Below are positions 35,353 through 44,203 of a stretch of DNA of 64,000 nt, piece after piece. A program made the translations under genes and the position numbers. The DNA comes from JACZYA01 sp965247455. Lineage in GTDB: Bacteria; Acidobacteriota; Terriglobia; Acidiferrales; 2-02-FULL-67-57. The notes under the pieces are model-generated. The model did not search any database. It was given only the letters and a program-made list of their open reading frames with translations, and had not been told where the DNA came from. The stretch is taken from positions 186,001-250,000 of the forward strand of contig CBDFHE010000015.1 in the NCBI GenBank assembly GCA_965247455.1. The letters are read 5' to 3'. Each line of letters starts with the position of its first letter. Within the stretch, counting starts at the first letter, position 1.

Positions 35353-35800
35353 GACAGCTGAGCGGGCCTAGGGAAGCTAACCCTACTTGTTCTAGGAAGA
35401 TGAAGTGGTAGGTGCGGGCGGACTCGAACCGCCGACCTCTACCGTGTCAAGGTAGGACGAGTCTTCCTACCGAGTTTGACCTATACGCATCCCTCTTTAC
35501 CTACTCGTACTTAGCCTAACCGGTCAAAACAGGTCAAAGTAGAAATGGTCAGGTACCCGCTACGTTTTCCGCTACACTTTCTTGGGCCAGCTTTACTAGC
35601 TGGCGGCTATATAGGGGGCCGCCAACTGGTAATTCTGGCATGGGTAAGGGGGTCACCGTTTTACGCCAGGATCAGGAGTCCCGGGGTAAAAAGGCGGGTT
35701 AGCGCCTGTGCAAGTATTTCTGGACACAAAGGAAAGGGCCGGTAGACGGTACCCTCCCATCTTCGCTTTTTCTTGCCTAGCCGAATTATTAAAGTCTAGC
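35353..35800. other. Gene-free scar region with tRNA remnant and direct-repeat motif
   Basis: No gene seen. Beyond the tRNA remnant at 35406-35456, bases 35555-35578 contain TACCCGCTACGTTTTCCGCT, found again at 38288-38307. In reverse this is two GTAGCGG units spaced by AAAAC, resembling an integrase arm-site pair. The remaining sequence has no recognised content. Confidence 0.5.
35406..35456 (-). other. tRNA-Val 3'-half remnant (probable attachment-site scar)
   Basis: On the minus strand this contains an anticodon arm CTACCTTGACACGGTAG (anticodon GAC), an intact T arm (GGCGG TTCGAGT CCGCC), acceptor 3' strand CGCACCT, a discriminator A and an encoded CCA. The 5' half is missing. The preceding plus-strand bases (TAGGAAGATGAAGTGGTAGG) are also found beside the second remnant at 38384. 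Confidence 0.75.
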
Positions 35801-35802
35801 TA

Positions 35803-36951
35803 GTGTACTGTCCCGGAAATAAGCGATATATTAATGGGCAACCTTTGGCCTCTGGAGGTATGCCCATGCCACGCGGTCGCCCCGTTACTCCCCTCACTCT
35901 CAGTGAGAGTGAGGAATCGGAACTGGGGAGCCTCGCCCGCTCCCGAACCTTGCCGCATAGTCTGGTGCTGAGGGCCCAGATTGTGCTGGCCTGCGCCGAA
36001 GGCGTTCCCGGCTCTACCGTGGCCCGGCGTCTGGGTGTCACCAATACGACCGTGGGCAAGTGGCGAAAGCGCTATCGTGAACATGGAATCCCCGGACTAC
36101 ACGATGAACTGCGTCCCGGACGCCCCCGCACGCATGAGGATGAACGTGTTGCGGAAGTCATCAACACGGCCCTGCAAACCGAACCTCCCGATCGTTCGCA
36201 CTGGAGCGTGCGTTCCATGGCGGAACACACGGGAGTCTCAAAGAGCACGGTCCAGCGGTGGTTCGATCTGTTCGGCGTCCAGCCGCATCGCCAGCGGCAT
36301 TTCAAGATTTCCAACGACCCGTTCTTCGTCGAGAAAGTCCGCGACATCGTCGGTCTCTACCTCAATCCCCCGGACCACGCCGTGGTGCTCTCGGTCGATG
36401 AGAAGACCCAGGTTCAAGCTCTTCAGCGAACTCAGCCCGTTCTCCCCATGGGCCTCGGCTACGTCGAAGGCGTCACCCATGATTACAAACGTCACGGCAC
36501 GACCACTCTGTTCGCGGCTCTCGATGTGGCCACCGGGAGAGTCATCACCCGCTGTAAACCGCGACACCGTCATCAGGAGTTCCTCACTTTCCTGCGTCAG
36601 ATCGACGGCAGTGTGCCGCACAACCTCGACGTCCATCTCATCGTCGATAACTACGCTACTCACAAACATCCCAAAGTCCGCGCTTGGCTCGCTCGGCGTC
36701 CCCGCTACCACGTTCATTTCACCCCAACCTATGCGTCCTGGCTCAACCAAGTCGAACGCTGGTTCGGCATCATTACCCAGAAGGCCATTCGCCGAGGTTC
36801 CTTCTCCAGCGTCAAGGCTCTCGTCCGTAACATCGAGCGCTTCGTCGAACATTACAACGCCAACACCAGTCCTTTCGTCGGGACCGCCACGGCCGAATCC
36901 ATCCTCGCTAAGGTCGAACGACTTTGCTCATATATTTCCGGGACAGTACAC
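35803..36951 (+). mobile_element. IS630-family element
   Basis: 1,149 bp with matching ends GTGTACTGTCCCGGAAATA at the left and its complement at the right. It is flanked by the TA dinucleotide at 35801-35802 and 36952-36953, the target duplication characteristic of IS630/Tc1-type transposition. A single intact transposase gene fills it. Confidence 0.92.
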
Positions 36952-36954
36952 TAG
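35866..36954 (+). CDS. IS630-family transposase
   Basis: 362 residues from ATG 35866 (GGAGG lies about 7 bases upstream; an earlier ATG at 35860 is too close). An N-terminal helix-turn-helix (GVPGSTVARRLGVTNTTVGK) precedes the DDE core: Asp in AVVLSVDEKTQ, Asp in VHLIVDNYATHKHPKV and Glu in ASWLNQVERWFGII. The stop codon TAG at 36952-36954 is made from the TA target duplication plus the next host base, so the element itself carries no stop. No disruption is visible. Confidence 0.93.
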   Translation: MPRGRPVTPLTLSESEESELGSLARSRTLPHSLVLRAQIVLACAEGVPGSTVARRLGVTNTTVGKWRKRYREHGIPGLHDELRPGRPRTHEDERVAEVINTALQTEPPDRSHWSVRSMAEHTGVSKSTVQRWFDLFGVQPHRQRHFKISNDPFFVEKVRDIVGLYLNPPDHAVVLSVDEKTQVQALQRTQPVLPMGLGYVEGVTHDYKRHGTTTLFAALDVATGRVITRCKPRHRHQEFLTFLRQIDGSVPHNLDVHLIVDNYATHKHPKVRAWLARRPRYHVHFTPTYASWLNQVERWFGIITQKAIRRGSFSSVKALVRNIERFVEHYNANTSPFVGTATAESILAKVERLCSYISGTVH

Positions 36955-37285
36955 CCGGCTAGGTTTTTAGTACCTGGACTCCAGGCTAGTTAACACGCCC
37001 AGTCTAACCAAAGTACAGTCCGCAGAGTGCTGAGGGAGTTTCCGGCTCAATCTTCGCCGAAAAGGACACCAGTTGATTTTCTCGAGCGGCAAAACTTCTC
37101 GTCGCCTGCCACCTAGAGATGATTCCTCGGCGTCTTGTGCCTCGTTGTTTTTCTTTTGCCACGATACTAGTTATTGAGGTAGTTTTCAGGTGGAAGATTT
37201 GGTTAATGTAAGATGACATCGTTGTCTTGTCAGTCCTCGATGGGAAATGTCGACCTATGTAATCGGCCAACATAAGGAGCGTACG
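36955..37285. other. Gene-free AT-richer stretch
   Basis: No gene seen. Base composition becomes clearly lower in GC than core regions and stays so to about 38.6 kb. AAGGAG at about 37275 is the ribosome-binding site of the following lipoprotein gene. Confidence 0.45.
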
Positions 37286-38124
37286 ATGGAAAATTATAAA
37301 GCGGCTATTCCGTTACTCTTGCTTTGTGTTATATTTGTCCCAGGCTGTGCTACCGTCAAGGCTACACCAGGCCCGATACAAGATTACTATCATGCATCAT
37401 GCTCCACGCCAGCTTTCTTTTCTATCGATGTCTGGAAAACCACTGGATTTGGTAGTTTCTCATTCGTGAGGGCGAATCTCATAATTAATGGCAAACGAAT
37501 CGTGTTAGGTTCACCAAGTGGGACGGAGTGGGGACGTCATGAATATCTTGGTATTGTTCCTTATGATGGTGAGGTGCGTTTCCGATACATGATCGAAAGC
37601 AGACGGTCTGACTCCAGCTCATTTACCACTTTTTACAGACCAAGCGACCAGTACCACCACCGTAAAATGGGAACCGTTTTGTGGACTGGATCCACTGCTG
37701 CAGGAGTTGGAAACAACTTCATCTCTTTGCCACAATCCAACCGTCCGCAAAGATCACTGTATTTGAATAAAGTGCTCCCTGATCTCAATTTCACCGGTAT
37801 ACTGACGGTCACAGAAACTCTGACAATTCAAAATGTTGGAACTTTCCGCTCGAAATTAGCCAACTAAAAGTATTGGACGGAGGAACTGGAACTCCAGTTC
37901 CCGAGATAACCGTTACGCCAGTATCCGCTCCGCCAACGTATCCAATGAGCTTACCAAATGGCGGAACAATTGATTTCTCAGTTACATATTCAGCAAACAT
38001 TGATGGTTCGAGTGACCGGTACCTGAACAGTGCTGGCATCTACTTTGACTGGAACGATACGGTGCGAACGTGCAAATTTGGACCGATCTGGGTGGAAGGA
38101 AACTTCACGATCAATCCGCCCTAA
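37286..38124 (+). pseudogene. Lipoprotein gene with a frameshift, low GC
   Basis: From ATG 37286 (AAGGAG upstream) a lipoprotein signal ends at the lipobox FVPGC; the mature part has WKTTGFGSFSFVRANLIING and EVRFRYMIESRRSDSS, a beta-rich domain. The frame ends at 37867 (TFRSKLAN). The second frame is open upstream of its nominal start and reads NFPLEISQLKVLDGGTG from about 37840 on, then ITVTPVSAPPTYPMSLPNGG and ends FTINPP at 38124. The two parts fit as one protein of about 275 residues with a single frameshift near 37840. No family recognised. The low GC and position between tRNA remnants point to acquisition. Confidence 0.6.
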
Positions 38125-38837
38125 GTCATATTTGAATCCGTGAACATGATTCATCCATTTTCGTTTTTCCCTGATAAAGGAAGCCGCGAAGTGGTGCACC
38201 AATATTGGCCTGCCCCCGGGATTGTACCACCTACCGCATGAACTTCCCGGAGTAGGAAGAACGGACTCCATCAATACAGATCAAGACACATACCCGCTAC
38301 GTTTTCCGCTACATTGCCTGTTGAGTGTGCAAAGCCGTACAGCCGGAAAACAACTTAACCCTAAGTGCTCCAGGAAGATGAAGTGGTAGGCGCGATTGGA
38401 TTCGAACCAACGACCTCTACCGTGTCAAGGTGGGGGGCGAACAGTATGACAGAGTATGATCTATTCGTATCTATTATGATTTCTTATGGTGTAGCAGAAT
38501 AGGTCATAAGCCATGGGAATAGATCATAAGAAATAAGGTGCTACAAAAAGCGCTACAGTTGTTTAAGCCCAATCCTAACATTAGAACAGGATCGAATTTA
38601 GGGGGTCAGGTCAGCCCTGCGCTACGAATAAGAACGATACCCAGTACCCATAGTCTTCTCAAAACATAAGGTTCAGGCTGGCGCCTTGATTTCGTTCAGT
38701 CCACGGGCTTCTGCCCGGGGACGCCCAGCGGCAGAAGCCACTGGGCCGAACAAAACATGTGGTGTGGATTCGCCGCTTCTCCGTAAAAGACAAAAATATG
38801 TCATTATGGAGTGTTTGTACTTAGGAGATATTTCTGC
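38125..38837. other. Gene-free stretch with attachment-site scar and short repeats
   Basis: No gene seen. At 38209-38233 it contains CCTGCCCCCGGGATTGTACC plus ACC, a near copy of 925-945. TACCCGCTACGTTTTCCGCT lies at 38288-38307, the tRNA remnant at 38384-38433, and an imperfect palindrome GGCTTCTGCCC...GGCAGAAGCC at about 38706-38743. Then follows the typA upstream region, with AGGAGAT before its ATG. Confidence 0.5.
38384..38433 (-). other. Second tRNA-Val 3'-half remnant (probable attachment-site scar)
   Basis: On the minus strand it includes CCACCTTGACACGGTAG (anticodon GAC), T arm GTTGG TTCGAAT CCAAT, acceptor strand and encoded CCA; the 5' half is missing. The adjacent plus-strand bases (CAGGAAGATGAAGTGGTAGG) match those at the first remnant. 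T-arm sequences differ between the two remnants and the intact tRNA, so they derive from different donors. Confidence 0.75.
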
Positions 38838-40643
38838 ATGAAGGACAGCATTCGCAACGTAGCCATTATTGCCCACGTGGACCACGGCAAGACCACGCTG
38901 GTGGACGCGCTGCTGTATCAATCGGAGGCTTTCCGCGTCCGGGGCGAGAACACCACGCTCATCATGGACTCGAACGAGCTCGAGCGTGAGCGCGGCATCA
39001 CAATCTTTTCCAAGAACGCCTCGGTCCGTTACAAGGATCACAAAATCAACATTGTTGACACGCCGGGCCACGCCGACTTCGGCGGCGAAGTCGAGCGCAT
39101 CATGCGGATGGTCAATGGCGCGCTGCTGCTGGTGGACGCCAAAGACGGCCCCATGCCGCAAACCAAATTTGTGCTCAAGAAAGCCTTGCAGGCCGGCCAC
39201 CGCATCATCGTGGTTATCAACAAGATTGACGTGCCGGAGGCGCGCCCCAACTGGGTGCTGAACCATACCTTCGACCTCTTCATCGAACTCGGTGCGACGG
39301 ACGAACAGGCTGAGTTCCCGGTTATCTACACTACTGCCACTCAGGGCAAAGCGGGAATCGATCCTCATCTTGAGAACATGGCGAGCATAGAGCCGCTGTT
39401 CGAGATGATTACGCGAGAGATCCCACCGCCCCGAACCTTGGACACCCCCACTCAAATGCTGGTGGTGAACACCCTTTACGACAATTACAAAGGACACATC
39501 GCCATCGGCCCCTTGATGAGCGGCTCGATTCGCAAAGCTCAGCCCCTCATGCAGATCAAAACCGACGGCACTCAGGTTCCGGGCAAGGCCCTGGTGGTGA
39601 TGTCGTTTGACGGGATCAACCGGGTGGAGGTGGACGAAGCGCAGGCGGGTGACATCGTCGCTATCGCGGGCATTGAGAACGTAAAGACAGGCGAAACGCT
39701 CGCCGACTTTGAAAACCCGATTGCCCTGCCTCCGATCCACATTGACGACCCCACGGTGAAGATGCTGTTTTCCGTCAACAGCTCGCCTCTGGCAGGGCGC
39801 GAGGGCGAATACTCCAGCGCCCGGCTGCTCAAGGCGCGGGTGGAGCGCGAAGCGCTCGCCGATGTGGCGTTGAAAGTAACTTCGGTGGGGAACTCTGATT
39901 CCACCTTCACCGTTTCGGGCCGGGGCGAGCTTCACCTTTCCATCTTCATCGAGAAGATGCGGCGCGAAGGCTACGAATTTCAGGTGGGAAGGCCCGAGGT
40001 CATCTTCCATGAAATGGACGGGCTCAAACTCGAACCCTTCGAAGACGTTCATATCGAGTGCCCGGAAGAGTTTTCCGGCGCCGTCATAGAAAAGATGGGC
40101 CGCCGCAAAGCCGAGATGCACGAAATGAAGGTCGAGCGCGGCATCGCCTACTTGCACTTTCTGGTTTCGACGCGTGGGCTGATTGGCTACCGCTCCGAGT
40201 TCCTGACTGACACCAAGGGCGCAGGCATCATGGACACGCTCTTCCATGACTATCTTCCCTGGCAGGGCGAACTGCGGGCCACCCCGCACGGCTCCCTGAT
40301 TGCTTTTGAATCGGGCATGAGCTCACTCCACGGTTTGCTGGGCGCGCAGGAACGCGGAACTCTGTTTATCCACCCGGGAACGGAAATCTATGAAGGGATG
40401 ATTGTCGGCCAGAACGCCAAAGCGGAAGACCTGATGGTAAACGTCTGCAAAACCAAAAAACTCACCAACATGCGCTCGAAGGGCGACGGCGTGGCGGAGC
40501 ACTTCGACACACCGGTAGCGCTCAGCCTAGAAGAAGCGATTGAATACCTCGGCGACGACGAACTGCTCGAGGTCACGCCGAAAAGTTTACGGATCCGCAA
40601 AGCCATCCTCAACAAGCACGACCGCAAACGTGCCACGGTTTAA
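38838..40643 (+). CDS. typA: Ribosome-associated translational GTPase TypA/BipA
   Basis: 601 residues from ATG 38838 with AGGAGAT upstream, close to the usual ~607. The P-loop is AHVDHGKT (12-19); DTPGHADFGGEVER is G3 and VVINKIDVPEARP is G4. Domains II-III follow, and VSTRGLIGYRSEFLTDTKGA with the C-terminal TNMRSKGDGVAE and SLEEAIEYLGDDELLEVTP are BipA-specific. It binds ribosomes and assists 50S assembly under stress or low temperature. An IS1380-family element sits directly after the stop codon; its target duplication TTAAT overlaps the TAA. Confidence 0.97.
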   Translation: MKDSIRNVAIIAHVDHGKTTLVDALLYQSEAFRVRGENTTLIMDSNELERERGITIFSKNASVRYKDHKINIVDTPGHADFGGEVERIMRMVNGALLLVDAKDGPMPQTKFVLKKALQAGHRIIVVINKIDVPEARPNWVLNHTFDLFIELGATDEQAEFPVIYTTATQGKAGIDPHLENMASIEPLFEMITREIPPPRTLDTPTQMLVVNTLYDNYKGHIAIGPLMSGSIRKAQPLMQIKTDGTQVPGKALVVMSFDGINRVEVDEAQAGDIVAIAGIENVKTGETLADFENPIALPPIHIDDPTVKMLFSVNSSPLAGREGEYSSARLLKARVEREALADVALKVTSVGNSDSTFTVSGRGELHLSIFIEKMRREGYEFQVGRPEVIFHEMDGLKLEPFEDVHIECPEEFSGAVIEKMGRRKAEMHEMKVERGIAYLHFLVSTRGLIGYRSEFLTDTKGAGIMDTLFHDYLPWQGELRATPHGSLIAFESGMSSLHGLLGAQERGTLFIHPGTEIYEGMIVGQNAKAEDLMVNVCKTKKLTNMRSKGDGVAEHFDTPVALSLEEAIEYLGDDELLEVTPKSLRIRKAILNKHDRKRATV

Positions 40644-40644
40644 T

Positions 40645-42314
40645 CCGGGATTTCCGTTTTGCCTGCCCCTGATGGCACGTTTATACACCCGATCGCCGCC
40701 GATCGCACAAAAACTTCGATCGTCGCACAATCGTTCAGCTTCAAAGGCCTTCATCTGAGCCCGCGCCGACGTGCGACCGACTGGAACCCCTGCTTTTCGG
40801 GCATTTCTCAGACACCGCTCCACACGTGTGCCCCGTGTCATCGCCGGGCGGGCTTCGTTGCACTTCAGGCCGCGCGTCAGCCTGCCGGCACGGGTAGCGC
40901 CCAGATCCTCCGCAGCATGTCGCCGAACAGCCGCCGCGTGAGATGCCCTTCCGCCAGCAGAAGCCAGTAGTACCGCGCATGCTTCACCAGCCGGCCCCCA
41001 GTTTTCACCAGTCGCTGCTGGAGACTCGTGAGCGACCAGCGCTTGACCCGCAGCGGAAGGACCAGTCTGCGCCACAAGTTGCCCAGATTGTAGGCCAGGA
41101 CGCTCAGTTGCAGGCGCACCTCGTTCGCCCGGAAACGATGGCACGACAGCCGCGTCCAGTGGGTGGCCTGCTTGCCTTCCTTGATCCATTGCTCCGCCGT
41201 ACCGCGCTTGTTGTAAAACCGCACGACCGAGCGGCTCGGGAGGGCCATGTTGGTCACGATGAAGCCGACGCGAGGGAACAGCTCACCTTGGTGGTGCTCC
41301 ACCTTGGCGACGATCCGTCTGGGCGTGGTCCAGCTCTTGGCCTGATAGCGGAAACTCTGGTAGCGCACCAAGGGCTTGCAGCTCGGCCGTCCCGGCGGAC
41401 GAAAGAGGATGTCTTCGATTTCCAGCTCCAAGCTCTTGTTCGCCGGCATGCGAATGGCATAGTCCACGTCGCGCTGCTCGAGCGCGTCGTAGATCTCGGG
41501 CTTCGCGAACGCGGCGTCTGCGCGGAACGCTACGCGCTTGCCCTCCACCTGCTGCCGGTCAATCTCCGGTACGAGCAGGTCGTCCCAGTCGTCGGCGCTA
41601 TGCACGTTGCCTGGCCGCAGCGTGGCGGCGAGGCAGTCCCCATGCTCGGTGAACAGAAACAGCGGGTGGTAGCAGACGGACTCGAAGTGCCCGTTATAGG
41701 CGCTCCCTTCCTGCGCCCCATGCACCGGGCTCTCGCTCGAATCCATGTCGAGCACGATCCGGTCGGCGCGCGTCGCCATCTCGGCCTGTGCAAGCACCTC
41801 CCGGTTCACGGCCCTCAACCCGACGAGATTCTCCTCGTGGGTCAGCAGCTCTGTCTCGAACCAATGCAGCGTCGATGTCAGCGCCGCACCCCGGTCCCAG
41901 CGCTTTGGCGACCCGATGAGACGAAATGTTGGGTCTGCCGACACGCGCCCCGCGTCGTTGAGATCTTCGTAGCCCGCGAGGCGACTGTAGACCGACTGCC
42001 GCAGGAGATCCACCACGCTGAACTGGGTGTTCATCCCCTGTCGGGAATCGCTCAGGTGCTCGGCGATGAGTGTCTCCAGCCCCAGACGTTCATCCAACTC
42101 GCGCACCAGAATGAGGCCAGCGTCAGAAGTGACGCGCGATCCCTGGAACGCGACTTTCAAGAAGCCGTTGAACGCGAACTGGAATGGCTCGTGTTGTAAT
42201 TCACCCACCGGGTGTCACCCTCCGTAGTGTGGTTCCTTACGTCGGAGCCCCAAAACTCAAGGCGCAGCGACTGGTCCTGGCGATACGGTACCACAGCCAA
42301 ATCGGAAATCCGGG
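40645..42314 (-). mobile_element. IS1380-family insertion sequence, copy 2
   Basis: 1,670 bp, matching 15170-16839 in every frame checked. The ends are CCGGGATTTCCGTTTTG (left) and CAAATCGGAAATCCGGG (right). It is flanked by TTAAT on both sides (40640-40644 and 42315-42319), a 5-bp target duplication, so this copy is an unrearranged insertion. Confidence 0.93.
40877..42208 (-). CDS. IS1380-family DDE transposase
   Basis: 443 residues identical to the transposase of copy 1, with the same Asp/Asp/Glu positions (LDMDSSESPVHG, FRADAAFAKP, KRGTAEQWIKEGK). Intact start, no stop or frameshift. It presumably serves both copies in trans. Confidence 0.95.
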   Translation of the reverse strand: MGELQHEPFQFAFNGFLKVAFQGSRVTSDAGLILVRELDERLGLETLIAEHLSDSRQGMNTQFSVVDLLRQSVYSRLAGYEDLNDAGRVSADPTFRLIGSPKRWDRGAALTSTLHWFETELLTHEENLVGLRAVNREVLAQAEMATRADRIVLDMDSSESPVHGAQEGSAYNGHFESVCYHPLFLFTEHGDCLAATLRPGNVHSADDWDDLLVPEIDRQQVEGKRVAFRADAAFAKPEIYDALEQRDVDYAIRMPANKSLELEIEDILFRPPGRPSCKPLVRYQSFRYQAKSWTTPRRIVAKVEHHQGELFPRVGFIVTNMALPSRSVVRFYNKRGTAEQWIKEGKQATHWTRLSCHRFRANEVRLQLSVLAYNLGNLWRRLVLPLRVKRWSLTSLQQRLVKTGGRLVKHARYYWLLLAEGHLTRRLFGDMLRRIWALPVPAG

Positions 42315-42524
42315 TTAATTGCTTGGATAACTCCTGCTTTGTTGCGTCGAGGCTGATGACGGCTTCGTTGCCCAACGCCTCGGCATCGTGGACGGTCCCG
42401 GCTTGTATGATTCCCGCTCGCCGTGCGTCGAGAGTGGATCCGATGGTCGCACTCCGTTACGCATAATCCAGACTCGTCAGCCGATCTGTGGTATGCCAGA
42501 TCGTAAATCGAAGGTGAGTGTGAA
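42315..42524 (-). other. Short open segment between the IS and tRNA-Val
   Basis: On the minus strand an open frame reads GSTLDARRAGIIQAGTVHDA then EALGNEAVISLDATKQELSK and runs into the IS end. It has protein-like composition but starts and ends without normal signals, so it is likely a piece of a gene interrupted here. I do not recognise it. Confidence 0.3.
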
Positions 42525-42601
42525 TGGTAGGCGCGAATGGACTCGAACCATCGACCTCTACCGTGTCAAGGTAGCGCTCTAACCAACTGAGCTACGCGCC
42601 T
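42525..42601 (-). tRNA. tRNA-Val (GAC), with encoded CCA
   Basis: Complete cloverleaf on the minus strand: acceptor AGGCGCG/CGCGCCT with 7 perfect pairs, D arm GCTC...GAGC, anticodon stem CTACC/GGTAG with loop TTGACAC (anticodon GAC), T arm GATGG TTCGAGT CCATT, discriminator A, CCA encoded. It is a target site for integrative elements: an integrase remnant lies next to it, and 3'-half copies are at 35.4 and 38.4 kb. Confidence 0.95.
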
Positions 42602-42667
42602 ATCTCATGCAATTGTACTCGGTTAGCGGTTTCTGACAAGGCCCCCAAAACGGCCTTGGTGTCCAAA

Positions 42668-43204
42668 TTAGTGTCCATGACTGGACACCTTGGGCCGATC
42701 CAGGAGACCCACGGCGGTCACTTTGTTTTCCCTCAGAGAGTGAGCGTAACGGGCGGTCATACGGATGGAGGAGTGTCCCAGTAGCTGTTGGACGGTGATC
42801 AGGTCTACACCGGCCTGTACCAGCCGTGTAGCGAACGTGTGGCGCAGATCGTGGAAGCGAATGTGCCGGATGCCCGCCAGCTTCACAGCCCGCCAGTAGC
42901 CCATCGTGTGGTCCTTGATGGGTTCTGTCGGGTTGCGAGGATTCGGGAAGACAAAGTGATTCTGCCGCTCTTGCCAAAGCTGCCACAGAGTACGATAGGC
43001 AGACTCATTTAGGTAGATGGTCCGCTCGCCGTACTTGCTTTTGGATTTGTCGATCCGCAAGCTGCGCTCGACAAAATCCACCATGTCCCATTCGAGGCTG
43101 AGGATTTCACCCTTTCGCATTCCAGTGTGGAGAGCGAGGGTAACGATGTGATGCAGGTGAGTTCCGCTACGAGCCAAACATCCAGTCAGAGATTCGTTTC
43201 CCCA
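42668..43204 (-). pseudogene. Tyrosine recombinase/phage integrase, N-terminus lost
   Basis: Only the catalytic domain is present (about 170 residues from a TTG at 43177; the open frame extends to a TGA near 43204). The catalytic residues are visible: Arg in LHTGMRKGEILSLEW, HxxR in IRFHDLRHTFATRL, His in QLLGHSSIRMT and Tyr in TARYAHSLREN. Family members are 350-400 residues, so the arm-binding and core-binding domains are gone and integration activity is unlikely. It lies 66 bases from tRNA-Val, the normal place for the int gene of an element using that tRNA. Confidence 0.8.
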
Positions 43205-43692
43205 ACAACATCATTTGCTACCCCGTTGCCTCGAACGAGCAGTCGTTGCTTGGCGAGGGTGTATTCTCTGCTGCCTTCGACGAGATGAACTTCATGCCGA
43301 TTGTAGAGCACTCCCAACACGCACCTTCCTTCTTCTAGAATCTGTTGCTTTTGTGGCAGAGCTTCTTGGGGGCCTGCAATAAGTTCCTGTTGCGGCTTCG
43401 ATACTTCTAGTTTTTGTTTTCTCAATTCGCCGGGCAAGAGCAGCACTCCTCGTAAGGTCTGAAAGAACAGCCAAGCTGCTCCCGCTGCGAGGGATGCTGA
43501 GCTTATAAACATGCCAACTTCATAGGGTGATTCCTTTTTCACGTATGCTAGTCGAAGTCTCTGATTGTCAGGTACCGGCCTTCCGTAACGTGTATAGAAG
43601 TATCCTGCGGTGAGGTCGTAGTCCAGATGCTCCTTGGAGGCTAGCCCCTGGCCAGATCGCCGTTCCGTGTACAGTTTCCTTCTTCGTCTCAC
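43186..43692 (-). CDS. Single-pass membrane protein, function unknown
   Basis: 168 residues. A basic N-terminal region (MRRRRKLYTERRSG) is followed by a polar segment, one hydrophobic stretch at about 81-102 (ISSASLAAGAAWLFFQTL), a Gln/Lys/Glu-rich helical part (LEVSKPQQELIAGPQEALPQ) and a beta-rich end (VLGVLYNRHEVHLVEGSREY). No family recognised. Its end overlaps the 5' boundary of the broken integrase. It may be a passenger gene or a chance fusion of pieces, since the first 30 residues look poorly formed. Confidence 0.4.
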   Translation of the reverse strand: MRRRRKLYTERRSGQGLASKEHLDYDLTAGYFYTRYGRPVPDNQRLRLAYVKKESPYEVGMFISSASLAAGAAWLFFQTLRGVLLLPGELRKQKLEVSKPQQELIAGPQEALPQKQQILEEGRCVLGVLYNRHEVHLVEGSREYTLAKQRLLVRGNGVANDVVGETNL

Positions 43693-43787
43693 CCGCCAGG
43701 GTCTGCTGGAGCGGCGTACCCGGAGATAGCGGCCAATCTAACTTGGGCAACTGCCAAAATGTGTGGCACAAAATTGCTGGAGGTCAT

Positions 43788-44042
43788 TTAGCCCTTGAAG
43801 GGATTAGCATGCGTGACGAAGATATCCAGCGGTAAGAATGCCGACACTAGCACGTTGGCTGCACCGACGATTGTGCTGATGCGCAAGTCCACCGCCACAC
43901 TGGCTAGGACATAGGCCTGCTCGCGATTGAAACCATACTCCGCCACCAAGTGTTCGATCATGCTGAGCACAGCGTTTTGGGCGGCACGGGTCACGTTCTC
44001 AGACTCATTACGCCCGTCGGGGGTGATAGTGTGAAGGGGATC
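43788..44042 (-). pseudogene. C-terminal fragment of an acetamidase/formamidase
   Basis: Encodes DPLHTITPDGRNESENVTRA then AAQNAVLSMIEHLVAEYGFN, YVLASVAVDLRISTIVGAAN and VLVSAFLPLDIFVTHANPFK. The SVAVDLRIS..V..(A)(P)N..VSAFLPLDIF segment is the C-terminus of the FmdA/AmdA family. Only about 85 of some 320 codons remain, fused at the 5' side to an aldo/keto reductase piece in another frame. Not functional. Confidence 0.75.
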
Positions 44043-44044
44043 GG

Positions 44045-44203
44045 ATAACCCGCGGCCGTGTCGATAAACGTCACCCCAGCCTCAACAACCTTATCAAGAA
44101 GGGTGAAAGAAACGGCCTAGTCACACTGGACCCCACAGTTCGCGGTGCCGAAACAGATCTCACTAACCTTTAGCCCGGAGCCACCCGAACTCCTGTATTG
44201 CAT
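44045..44203 (-). pseudogene. N-terminal fragment of an aldo/keto reductase, with a nonsense codon
   Basis: Starts with an intact ATG at 44203 and GGAGGT 8 bases upstream, reading MQYRSSGGSGLKVSEICFGT, then ANCGVQCD, a TAG (44119-44117), then AVSFTLLDKVVEAGVTFIDT and AAGY. This is the N-terminus and the conserved GVTFIDTA segment of aldo/keto reductases. After about 52 codons it changes into acetamidase sequence. The preserved start and ribosome-binding site suggest recent decay. Confidence 0.75.

Noticed and set aside
38673..40289. 538-codon frame antisense to typA
   Set aside because: typA is unambiguous on the plus strand and the antisense frame has no family similarity.
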